A stretch of 10,514 bases of DNA from an uncultured Desulfobulbaceae bacterium (GTDB lineage: Bacteria > Desulfobacterota > Desulfobulbia > Desulfobulbales > BM004). Positions 1 to 6,897 of this stretch are shown piece by piece; the first letter of the stretch is position 1, and each line of letters opens with the position of its first letter. The position numbers and the translations under genes were made by a program. The DNA is taken from positions 1-10,514 of the forward strand of contig CAMYJP010000053.1 in NCBI GenBank assembly GCA_947258675.1, written 5' to 3'. Below the pieces are notes generated by a model. The model was not told the DNA's origin. It ran no database searches and worked only from the letters and a program-made list of their open reading frames with translations.

Positions 1-170
1 AAAACCGTAAAATCGTAATCCCTCTTTATTCAATTATTCAGACACATTATTTAATCGAGTTAAGCTCTTACTACAATGTGGCACTCCACTGTAAAAAAAG
101 GTACACTGATTCTCCAGATAACTAGGCGTTTACTGAAAAAAATCATAAGAGACTGAATTCAAAGAATTTA

Positions 171-178
171 AAGGAGGT
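171..178 (+). promoter_or_regulatory. Strong Shine-Dalgarno site for the dodecin gene
   Basis: AAGGAGGT is an almost full-length match to the anti-Shine-Dalgarno sequence. It ends 5 nt before the ATG at 184 and fixes that start. It is the strongest ribosome binding site in the window and suggests high translation of the small protein. No convincing -35/-10 pair was found in bases 1-170. Confidence 0.9.
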
Positions 179-183
179 AGGAT

Positions 184-396
184 ATGTCTGAGAGTGTATA
201 CAAAATTGTTGAATTAGTTGGAACCAGTGAAGTTTCCTGGGAGGAAGCCGCAAAAAAAGCCGTACAGGCCGCAGGTCGTAGCCTCAGTGATATGAGAGTG
301 GCCGAGATAACCAAACTTGATATGAAAATTGAAGGGGGACAGGTTGCAGCATATCGAGCGAGAGTCAATGTTTCTTTTCGCTATCATCTGGATTGA
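184..396 (+). CDS. Dodecin family protein, flavin-site-altered (calcium-dodecin-like) type
   Basis: This 70-residue protein has the dodecin layout: an N-terminal strand (VYKIVELVGTS, residues 5-15), a single helix (about 18-33), and two long strands ending in VNVSFRY. Dodecins are small cytoplasmic proteins that assemble as hollow dodecamers; classical members bind flavins in pairs. In those the isoalloxazine ring stacks on a Trp in a D-x-x-W-x-E-V context, with a Gln in the following Y-Q strand. Here the aligned residues are Val39 (RVAEI) and Arg58 (AYRAR), so the classical flavin site is missing. Trp19, in the SWEEA helix start, is a different position. From memory, the Mycobacterium tuberculosis calcium dodecin Rv0379 has the same SWE and RVA pattern, so this protein probably belongs to that subclass. 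The gene stands alone, with its own Shine-Dalgarno site and a likely terminator downstream. Family assignment is firm; ligand is inferred. Confidence 0.93.
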   Translation: MSESVYKIVELVGTSEVSWEEAAKKAVQAAGRSLSDMRVAEITKLDMKIEGGQVAAYRARVNVSFRYHLD

Positions 397-489
397 CAAA
401 CACTCTGGTTCCGCAGGTTTGTTATTAAGGGTTATTAGATACGCTACCCAATGTTTTCTCCTGGCAATTTTCATCTGACATAACTCTGA

Positions 490-531
490 CACCCGGGGGT
501 GGAAATCAATATGCTTCTAGGCCTCCGGGTG
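490..531 (+). terminator. Probable intrinsic terminator of the dodecin gene
   Basis: The arms CACCCGGGGG (490-499) and CCTCCGGGTG (522-531) can form a GC-rich 10-bp stem containing one G-U pair and a loop of about 22 nt. A pyrimidine-rich CTCTCTTTCT tract follows. It lies 94 nt after the dodecin stop. The tract is interrupted by C residues and the loop is long, so termination may be incomplete. A weaker inverted repeat, ACAAAC/GTTTGT at 396-401 and 417-422, overlaps the dodecin stop codon. Confidence 0.5.
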
Positions 532-633
532 CTCTCTTTCTAAACCAACCATTGGTAAACTTTTCCTTTGCTTCGAAATCCGTTTATGCATTCTTAATAT
601 TTTCATAAAACCTTTCCTTTTTCAAAAAGATTA

Positions 634-679
634 TTAGTGTTATCCACTAGGTTACTAACAATTACTAAGAGATATTAGT
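634..679. repeat. Cluster of TTAGT/ACTAA pentamers, possible operator
   Basis: The pentamer occurs as TTAGT at 634-638 and 675-679 and as ACTAA at 654-658 and 664-668, giving four copies within 46 bases. Two copies sit in a TTACTAA direct repeat (652-658, 662-668) exactly 10 bp apart, one helical turn. The 664-679 pair forms ACTAA-gagata-TTAGT, and TAGTG/CACTA (635-639, 645-649) forms another short inverted repeat. The position 65-110 bases before the start of the long gene suits a regulator site. AT-rich sequence produces such motifs by chance, so this is a suggestion only. Confidence 0.25.
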
Positions 680-743
680 TTTATTCACGGGTAAGCGGTC
701 ATGGGAATTATCATACTTTCAGACCAATATAATAGGGATAACC

Positions 744-3700
744 ATGCGATTTTTTACAATAATTCTATTTCAACTCACTCTTTTCTTTCACATAATGCCA
801 CTTTTCAATACACAAACATACGCGGCCGGCAACCTTTTGCCGGAACACAATATATCCATCTCTTTTGATCTGCGAAACCAAACCCTAAAAGGTACATCGC
901 AAATTGAACTTCCTGCAGAGGTGGAGATTACTATTTCGCTTGACATGGTATCTGTAAAAGCAATTTCACTAAATGGGAACACCTTATCCATCCCTGAAAA
1001 CAATTTATTGAACATTCCATCATCCTCTTCAGAACAAAGAATAATCATCTCCTTTGAAAATATTTATCCTGCCGGCAGTGCTCACTTTAACGCTATAAAC
1101 GAAGACGGGATTACTCTCACCGATATCTGGCATCCGCTTGCGGACAAGGATATGATATTTAAGCTTACTGCCTCTATCCCTGCTGATTATTCAGCCATTT
1201 CAGAGGCAGATGAAATAATCACATTTGCTGACACTGCTGACAATAACAATAAAATGGTTCTTTTTCGTTTTCCTTATCCGCTCAGGGTCATCCATTTCGC
1301 CGCCGGCCCTTATATAAAAGAAGAGACAAATTTTTCCGAGGACAAGACCTTACGTTCCTTCTTCTTTACAGAAGACAAAGATCTTGCACATGGCTATCGC
1401 GAGAAAACAAAACATTACCTCGACCGTTATGAAGACCTTCTGGGTCCTTACCCTTATAGTAGTTTTAGCATTGTTGAAAATCGTCTTCCTACCGGTTTTG
1501 CGATGCCGACCTTCACCCTGCTTGGGCAAGCTGTTGTGAGACTTCCTTTTATAAAAGATACATCACTTGGCCATGAAGTTCTTCATGAGTGGTTCGGGAA
1601 CGGTGTTCGTATCGATATGGAACATGGAAACTGGTCTGAAGGATTGACAGCCTATCTTGCTGATCATGCCTTTGCCGTGGAAAAAGGGAGTGGCTCGCAA
1701 TATCGCAAAGAACAACTCATTAAGTATCAGAGTTTTATTACCCAAGATAATGCCGTGTCACTTGAGGAATTTACCGGCGCTGCTGATGATCTGCCGAATA
1801 AACAGGCTATAAGGGCAGTTGGTTATAGTAAAAGCAGCATGTTCTTCCATATACTTAAAATAACTCTAGGTGATACAATATTTCAAAATTCACTACGTGA
1901 TTTCTATACCCGAATGAAATATCAACAGGCAAGCTGGGCCGATTTGATGACCAGTTTTGAAAATGTTGCCAACATTCAATTGGCGCAGCTTTTTGAACAA
2001 TGGCTTACCCGCACTGACATTCCTGAATTGACAGTAAAACAGGCACAGGTAAGCGAGACCAATGGTCGGCCTGTTGTTACATTTCAGTTGCTGCAGAAAA
2101 ATGATCCCCCATATCAACTGACTGTTCCCTTTACCGTCAAAACCGGCAGAGACACTATCAATAAATCAATAACAATCTCAGAAACCATCAACTATGTAGA
2201 AGTTCCACTGATTTCCTCTCCAACTGAATTAATCATTGATCCCAGTTATGATATAATGCGGAAACTCAGTCCCGCCGAACTTCCCCCTACGTGGTCACGG
2301 TTTGAAGGGTCCGCAACCAAGGTGGCAATAATTGCAGGAGCAGAAAAACGGACCTTGTACGAACCGCTGATAGCTTTGCTGGAAAGCATGAATTGCATAA
2401 TTATCAATGAAAGTGAGGTTGCTGACTCGGATTTATCTGATGGAGCCTTAATTTTTCTCGGCGCCGAAGGACATATAAGTCGTTCATTATTTTCTCAACC
2501 GAAACATCCTTTATCCGGTATAACCATAGATATACGAAACAATCCACTCAATGCTTTACATACAGCCATATTAGTTAGTGCTGAAAGCCGTGACGAGGTG
2601 GCTAAAATTGTTCCAAAGCTCGCCCATTATGGAAAATACAGCTATCTTCATTTTCAGAATGGACGTAATAAAAGTAAACAAGTTCAGGAAACCGACTCAG
2701 GCCTCAGATATTCTCTTATTAAAAAACCCAAAGGAATAGCAACCCAAACAGCCCAATCTTTTGAAGATATTGTCGTAAAATTGCTCGACAGCCGGGTCAT
2801 TTATGTTGGTGAGACTCATACCAGCAATGAAGATCATCTTCTGCAGCTTCGAATCATACGGGAACTGTATGATCATGATCCTCGTCTGGCTATAGGTATG
2901 GAAATGTTTTCCAAAACATACCAATCGGTACTAGATGACTACCTGGAGCGTAAAACAGAGGAAAAAGAATTTCTTAAAGAATCAGATTATTTCAATAAGT
3001 GGAGCTTTGACTATCGCTATTATCGGGATATCATTAAGTTCGCACGTCGGCATAAAATTCCTATCATTGCGCTAAACCTGGAAAAAACAATTGTCAGCAA
3101 TATTTTCAGCTCAGGCGGCACAGGTTCATTAAATGATGAACAGAGAGACAGTCTACCAGTAGACAGAGACCTTGATGTTCCTGGATATCGTACGCGGCTT
3201 GAGTCTGTATTCCAGCATCATGCTTTACCGGGTAACGCACCCGGGGATCGTTTTAAAGGATTTCTGCAGGCCCAAGCCCTTTGGGATGAAACAATGGCCG
3301 AAACTATTGCCGATTATCTTCAAGCAAACCCTGATCATCGCATGGTAGTCATTGCCGGGCGTGGACATACTGATAAAGATACCGCCATACCTCCTCGAGT
3401 CTATCGACGTTTACCTGTGACCCAGAATATAGTTCTCAATGCAAATGGCAATGAAATCGATGCTGCCAAAGCTGATTTCTTGTTTTTTTCGACACCAGAA
3501 CCTCTTCCACCAATGCCACTGCTTGGGGTCATGCTTTCTGATACCGAAGGTAAAGGCGCTTTGGTGACCAATCTAAGTCCAAAAGGCAAAGCAAAAGAAG
3601 CTGGAATTATGAAAAACGATATGATTGTTGCCCTTGACAATGAGCCAGTAACAGATATCGAAGATGTCAAAATTCTTATGCTTTACAAGGTAGGAAGCGA

Positions 3701-3800
3701 TTCTGTTGCTGTCAGAGTGAAAAGAGAACATACTCTCTTCCCAGATGAAGAACTTGAATTTGATGTATCGCTGAAATCAGCTAATCATCACGGGGAATAA
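744..3800 (+). CDS. Exported M1-like metallopeptidase / ChaN-like / PDZ fusion protein
   Basis: This 1018-residue protein starts with a Sec signal peptide (hydrophobic about residues 4-21, likely cut near TYAA, 25-28) and no lipobox Cys, so it should be periplasmic or secreted. Residues about 33-210 look like the beta-rich N domain of M1 peptidases. Residues about 215-435 form the M1-like catalytic half, with HEVLH at 277-281, the presumed third zinc ligand Glu299 in GNWSEGLTAYLAD, and the presumed catalytic Tyr361 in GYSKS. The GAMEN exopeptidase motif is absent (TGFAMPTF, 250-257). Residues about 520-645 form an alpha/beta segment I cannot assign, ending in HYGKYSYLHF. Residues about 672-895 are ChaN-like (Cofac_haem_bdg/TIKI superfamily), with GETH at 689-692 and GRGH at 872-875. 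Residues about 925-1010 form a PDZ domain. AGGGA at 734-738 is a fair ribosome binding site 5 nt before the ATG. The gene converges on folP. Domain calls are confident; substrate and haem binding are unknown. Confidence 0.9.
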   Translation: MRFFTIILFQLTLFFHIMPLFNTQTYAAGNLLPEHNISISFDLRNQTLKGTSQIELPAEVEITISLDMVSVKAISLNGNTLSIPENNLLNIPSSSSEQRIIISFENIYPAGSAHFNAINEDGITLTDIWHPLADKDMIFKLTASIPADYSAISEADEIITFADTADNNNKMVLFRFPYPLRVIHFAAGPYIKEETNFSEDKTLRSFFFTEDKDLAHGYREKTKHYLDRYEDLLGPYPYSSFSIVENRLPTGFAMPTFTLLGQAVVRLPFIKDTSLGHEVLHEWFGNGVRIDMEHGNWSEGLTAYLADHAFAVEKGSGSQYRKEQLIKYQSFITQDNAVSLEEFTGAADDLPNKQAIRAVGYSKSSMFFHILKITLGDTIFQNSLRDFYTRMKYQQASWADLMTSFENVANIQLAQLFEQWLTRTDIPELTVKQAQVSETNGRPVVTFQLLQKNDPPYQLTVPFTVKTGRDTINKSITISETINYVEVPLISSPTELIIDPSYDIMRKLSPAELPPTWSRFEGSATKVAIIAGAEKRTLYEPLIALLESMNCIIINESEVADSDLSDGALIFLGAEGHISRSLFSQPKHPLSGITIDIRNNPLNALHTAILVSAESRDEVAKIVPKLAHYGKYSYLHFQNGRNKSKQVQETDSGLRYSLIKKPKGIATQTAQSFEDIVVKLLDSRVIYVGETHTSNEDHLLQLRIIRELYDHDPRLAIGMEMFSKTYQSVLDDYLERKTEEKEFLKESDYFNKWSFDYRYYRDIIKFARRHKIPIIALNLEKTIVSNIFSSGGTGSLNDEQRDSLPVDRDLDVPGYRTRLESVFQHHALPGNAPGDRFKGFLQAQALWDETMAETIADYLQANPDHRMVVIAGRGHTDKDTAIPPRVYRRLPVTQNIVLNANGNEIDAAKADFLFFSTPEPLPPMPLLGVMLSDTEGKGALVTNLSPKGKAKEAGIMKNDMIVALDNEPVTDIEDVKILMLYKVGSDSVAVRVKREHTLFPDEELEFDVSLKSANHHGE

Positions 3801-3856
3801 AGAACAAGAGTTAGTACCGGGGGAATATTATATAACGATGATACTCATCCAGAGAA

Positions 3857-4681
3857 CTATTCTTTTATATCTGTACTTTCTCTAATCGCCTTTGCCATCC
3901 GGACTGCCTGAACGGTTTTCCCCACATCATGCACTCGAACGATGGACGCCCCATTGTTTGTGCACAGGCCGGAAATTACTGCAGTTGCAACATCTCTCTC
4001 TTTAACATCAAGGTCAAGTACTTTACCGATAAAAGACTTTCGAGAATGGCCGACCAAAATCGGGCAGCCTAGCTTCTGAAATTCTTGCAGTCTGTTTAAT
4101 ATTATAAGGTTATGCGCGACGGTCTTACCAAATCCGATTCCTGGATCGATAATAAACCGATCACGGGATACACCTTTTTCATTTGCCCAATTCAGCCGTT
4201 CATCCAAAAAATCAATAATTTCCTTTACAACATCATCATAAACAGGATCAACTTGCATGGTTTCCGGGGTACCCTTCATGTGCATAATGATCACTGGAGC
4301 ACTGGTTTTGCGAACCAGAGAAATCATCTCCGGATCAAAACGAAGTGCACTCACATCATTAATAATATCCGCACCGGCTGTTAATGCTTCCCTGGCTACG
4401 ATTGCTTTTGTTGTATCAATAGAAATCGGGATCTCATGTTGTTCACGAATAATCGAAATGGCGGTAATAACTCGTTCAAGTTCTTTCTCAATTGAAACTG
4501 ACTGCGCAAAAGGCCTAGTGGATTCACCTCCCACATCAATGATATCAGCCCCGGCAGCCACCATTTTTCCTGCCTGAGCACGTATTGAATCATCATTTAC
4601 AAATTCACCACCATCGGAAAAAGAATCAGGAGTAACATTCAAAATACCCATGACCCGTGTTTTTTTTTCAGGACCAAACAT
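3857..4681 (-). CDS. folP: Dihydropteroate synthase
   Basis: The enzyme condenses 6-hydroxymethyl-7,8-dihydropterin pyrophosphate with p-aminobenzoate to give dihydropteroate in cytoplasmic folate synthesis, and is the sulfonamide target. The 274-residue sequence is a complete TIM-barrel pterin-binding protein of normal length. The first signature, MGILNVTPDSFSDGG, covers 11-25 and the second, DVGGESTRP, covers 49-57. Residues matching the E. coli active site are all present: Asn15, Asp49, Asp89 (SIDTTKA), Asn108 (INDVSA), Asp179 (DPGIGFGK), Lys215 (GHSRKSF), Arg249 and His251 (RVHDV). The ATG at 4681 lacks a clear Shine-Dalgarno sequence, but the short leader before MGILNVT is usual for the family and I see no better start upstream. 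It follows ftsH, a widely conserved order, but a strong hairpin lies between them, so folP may depend on read-through or its own unseen promoter. No glmM follows within the window; the next gene is convergent. Confidence 0.97.
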   Translation of the reverse strand: MFGPEKKTRVMGILNVTPDSFSDGGEFVNDDSIRAQAGKMVAAGADIIDVGGESTRPFAQSVSIEKELERVITAISIIREQHEIPISIDTTKAIVAREALTAGADIINDVSALRFDPEMISLVRKTSAPVIIMHMKGTPETMQVDPVYDDVVKEIIDFLDERLNWANEKGVSRDRFIIDPGIGFGKTVAHNLIILNRLQEFQKLGCPILVGHSRKSFIGKVLDLDVKERDVATAVISGLCTNNGASIVRVHDVGKTVQAVRMAKAIRESTDIKE

Positions 4682-4796
4682 GATACGCTCGAAGAATATG
4701 ATACTGCCTTTTCATTGTCTTGATTATCAGATAGTAAGTGTTGTTAATGCACAGAAGAATTAATTTAAAAGAAGTAGAGTTGCCGGTCGTACCAAA

Positions 4797-4836
4797 GGAA
4801 ATGGCCGACAGAAAGACTGATCTGTCGGCCATTTCC
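4797..4836 (-). terminator. 16-bp hairpin between ftsH and folP, probable terminator or attenuator
   Basis: GGAAATGGCCGACAG (4797-4811) and CTGTCGGCCATTTCC (4822-4836) are perfect inverted complements of 15 bp. One more A-T pair (4812/4821) gives 16 bp with an 8-nt loop. On the - strand the hairpin begins 18 nt after the ftsH stop and is followed by only TTT before GGTACG, so the U tract is poor. It may terminate partly, stabilise the 3' end of the ftsH message, or set the ftsH:folP ratio. Stem strength is certain; function is inferred. Confidence 0.6.
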
Positions 4837-4854
4837 CAGTATCTATAAACTATT

Positions 4855-6738
4855 CTAGTTTTCGTCAGATTCCTGCTCTTGCTGAGCTTCCGGAGCCGGT
4901 TCTTCCTGACTACCAGCGGCCTGTTCTTCTTCTGTTACAGTTTCGGGACGATATTCAATTATTATTTTCTCAATATCTTGAAGCACAATTGTTTCTTTTT
5001 CCAATAATGCATTGGCCATTGCTTTAAGTATATCCATGTTATCAGTAAGCAATTTGGTTGCCGTATCCTTTGCTAAGATTACCATATCCTTAACAGCAGC
5101 ATCGATCTGAACAGCTGTTGATTCACTGTAATCACGGTGTTGGGCGATCTCCCGGCCGAGGAAAATCTGCTCTTCTTTTTTGCCGAAGGTAATCGGCCCC
5201 ATCTCATCACTCATTCCCCATTCGCAGACCATTTTTCTGGCCAGTGCCGTTGCCTGCTCTATATCATTTCCGGCGCCAGTAGTTATTTCTTTAAATATAA
5301 GCTCTTCCGCCACCCTGCCGCCTAAAAGAATACACATACGGTCAAGCAGGTATGATTTTGCGTGGGTGTATTTTTCATCAACCGGGAGCTGCTGGGTTAG
5401 ACCCAGAGCTCTGCCCCTTGGAATTATGGTTACCTTATGGATAGGATCCGATTCAGGCAGCAGTTTCGCTACCAAGGCATGACCTGCTTCATGATAGGCG
5501 GTAATTTCTTTTTCTTTTGGCGGAATAATCATGCTGCGGCGCTCAGCGCCCATCATGACCTTATCCTTGGCCTTCTCGAGATCGAGCATGCTTACTTTAT
5601 CTTCTCCGCTGCGTGCTGCAAGCAGAGCCGCTTCGTTGACCATATTCTCAAGATCTGCACCTGTAAAACCTGGCGTCCCCCTGGCAATTACCGCCCAATC
5701 AACGTCTTCGGCAAGCTTTGTCTTTGCTCCATATATTCCAAGGATCTGCTCTCTTCCTTTAACATCAGGAACCGGCACAACCACCTGTCGGTCAAAACGC
5801 CCAGGTCTCAAGAGCGCCGGATCCAAGACATCAGGCCGATTGGTTGCCGCTACAATAATCACGCCTTCACTTGATTCAAAACCATCCATTTCTACCAAGA
5901 GCTGATTAAGGGTTTGCTCCCTTTCATCGTGTCCGCCACCGAGGCCCGCGCCACGATGCCGTCCTACCGCATCTATCTCATCGATGAAAATAATACATGG
6001 GGCATTCTTTTTGCCTTGGTTGAAGAGGTCCCTGACGCGTGAGGCGCCGACACCAACAAACATCTCTACAAAATCAGATCCACTGATAGTAAAAAAAGGT
6101 ACTTCAGCTTCACCTGCTATTGCTTTAGCGAGCAGGGTTTTCCCGGTTCCCGGTGCACCAGCCAATAAAACACCCTTAGGAATCCGCCCGCCTAAGCGGG
6201 TAAATTTTTTGGGGTCTCTTAAAAAATCGATGATCTCTGAAAGTTCTTCTTTCGCCTCTTCAATGCCGGCAACATCCTTAAATGTAACTTTATGCTGACC
6301 AGCTTCCATTAATTTAGCGCGAGTTTTTCCAAAAGAAAGAGCGCCGCCCTTTCCACCCATTTGCATTTGTCTCATGAAAAAAATCCATACACCAATGAGC
6401 AAAAGCATGGGGAACCAGGAGACTAGTATAGTGACATACCACGGAGTATCTTCTTTCTGTTTTACTGAAATATCAACTCCAGCCTGCCGTAGAAAGGGAA
6501 TCAATTCCGAATCGTCCGGTGTAATGGTCCTGAACGCGTTTCCGCCGCGCATGGTTCCTGATATTTCATCTCCTTCTATCGAAACCTGGGTAATTGCACC
6601 GGATTCGATACTGCTGAGAAAATCACTGTAGGTAATTTCAACGCTCTGCAATTGTGGTTTATTGAAAAGGTTGAACAGCAGAACCATCGTCAACCCGATG
6701 ACTAACCACATGCTCAAATTTTTGTAAAATGTATTCAA
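4855..6738 (-). CDS. ftsH: ATP-dependent zinc metalloprotease FtsH, TTG start
   Basis: This inner-membrane AAA+ protease forms hexamers that extract and degrade misfolded membrane proteins and short-lived regulators. The 627-residue sequence is complete. TM1 is at about 8-24, a periplasmic domain at about 30-98, and TM2 at about 100-122. The AAA module has Walker A GAPGTGKT (194-201), pore motif FVG (227-229), Walker B IIFIDEID (249-256) and the second region of homology with RPGRFDR (311-317). The protease domain has HEAGH (416-420) and Asp492 in [10 protein letters not shown] as the expected third zinc ligand. The tail from about 601 is Glu/Gln-rich and probably disordered. The start at 6736-6738 is TTG: AGGGGG lies 6 nt upstream, and the resulting [12 protein letters not shown] matches the usual family N terminus, whereas the first ATG (residue 10) would cut into TM1. 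It lies between carB and folP on the same strand. Confidence 0.98.
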   Translation of the reverse strand: MNTFYKNLSMWLVIGLTMVLLFNLFNKPQLQSVEITYSDFLSSIESGAITQVSIEGDEISGTMRGGNAFRTITPDDSELIPFLRQAGVDISVKQKEDTPWYVTILVSWFPMLLLIGVWIFFMRQMQMGGKGGALSFGKTRAKLMEAGQHKVTFKDVAGIEEAKEELSEIIDFLRDPKKFTRLGGRIPKGVLLAGAPGTGKTLLAKAIAGEAEVPFFTISGSDFVEMFVGVGASRVRDLFNQGKKNAPCIIFIDEIDAVGRHRGAGLGGGHDEREQTLNQLLVEMDGFESSEGVIIVAATNRPDVLDPALLRPGRFDRQVVVPVPDVKGREQILGIYGAKTKLAEDVDWAVIARGTPGFTGADLENMVNEAALLAARSGEDKVSMLDLEKAKDKVMMGAERRSMIIPPKEKEITAYHEAGHALVAKLLPESDPIHKVTIIPRGRALGLTQQLPVDEKYTHAKSYLLDRMCILLGGRVAEELIFKEITTGAGNDIEQATALARKMVCEWGMSDEMGPITFGKKEEQIFLGREIAQHRDYSESTAVQIDAAVKDMVILAKDTATKLLTDNMDILKAMANALLEKETIVLQDIEKIIIEYRPETVTEEEQAAGSQEEPAPEAQQEQESDEN

Positions 6739-6744
6739 AGAAGA

Positions 6745-6750
6745 CCCCCT
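6745..6750 (-). promoter_or_regulatory. Shine-Dalgarno site that sets the ftsH TTG start
   Basis: Read on the - strand, AGGGGG is followed by six bases (TCTTCT) and then TTG. This spacing is near optimal and decides the start in favour of TTG over the in-frame ATG nine codons downstream. Confidence 0.75.
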
Positions 6751-6798
6751 AACGAAAAATCAGTTTGAAATTCCGATATCAGCTTTATGACCGGGATT

Positions 6799-6827
6799 AT
6801 TTTAATAAATGCTGTGAAGCCAGTTAA
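6799..6827 (-). promoter_or_regulatory. ftsH: Candidate sigma-70-type promoter for ftsH
   Basis: On the - strand, TTAACT (6827-6822) and TAAAAT (6804-6799) are separated by exactly 17 bases, matching the -35 and -10 consensus at four and five of six positions. Transcription would start near 6792, about 50 nt before the TTG. A TTCTTA-ACCA-TAAGAA inverted repeat (6833-6848) sits just upstream of the -35 box and could bind a regulator. No sigma-32-like box or CIRCE element was seen. No intrinsic terminator is visible after carB, so read-through from carAB is also possible. Confidence 0.35.
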
Positions 6828-6897
6828 TTTGCTTCTTAACCATAAGAACAGAAAAAGAAAAAGTCCAGTATTCAATAAACCGTAATGATTTTGTAAA

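Larger units (their letters stand above)
397..743. other. Non-coding AT-rich intergenic region
   Basis: I see no gene in this stretch. It holds the probable dodecin terminator at 490-531 and then an AT-rich segment leading into the long + strand gene. That segment contains a CTTTTT-c-AAAAAG palindrome at 617-629 and a cluster of TTAGT/ACTAA pentamers at 634-679. A promoter for the downstream gene should lie here, but no pair of hexamers with acceptable spacing stands out. TATAAT at 728-733 is too close to the ATG at 744 to serve as an ordinary -10 box. Confidence 0.6.

Noticed and set aside
50..77. TTTAAT / TACAAT pair upstream of the dodecin gene as a promoter
   Set aside because: The -10-like TACAAT (72-77) is good, but the -35 match is poor and spacing is 16; not strong enough to annotate.
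78..99. GTGG-cact-CCAC repeat followed by a run of seven A as a terminator
   Set aside because: The stem is only 4 bp, and the A run is on the wrong side to serve as a U tract for a - strand transcript leaving this stem.
214..492. A 92-codon - strand reading frame over the dodecin gene
   Set aside because: It is antisense to a clear dodecin with a strong ribosome binding site, and its protein resembles no family I know.
728..733. Perfect TATAAT as the -10 box of the long + strand gene
   Set aside because: Transcription would begin about 4 bases before the ATG and exclude the AGGGA ribosome binding site, and there is no -35 box at the right distance.
4257..4577. A 106-codon + strand reading frame inside folP
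   Set aside because: It is antisense to the active-site-coding part of folP, with composition typical of a shadow frame.
5437..5905. Two overlapping + strand reading frames of 145 and 124 codons inside ftsH
   Set aside because: They lie antisense to the highly conserved AAA+ and protease region, have no plausible ribosome binding site or recognisable domain, and are explained by the constraint on the ftsH frame.
6841..6870. Pyrimidine-rich tract after carB (- strand CTTTTTCTTTTTCTG) as a carB terminator
   Set aside because: No GC-rich hairpin precedes it, so it does not meet the pattern of an intrinsic terminator.
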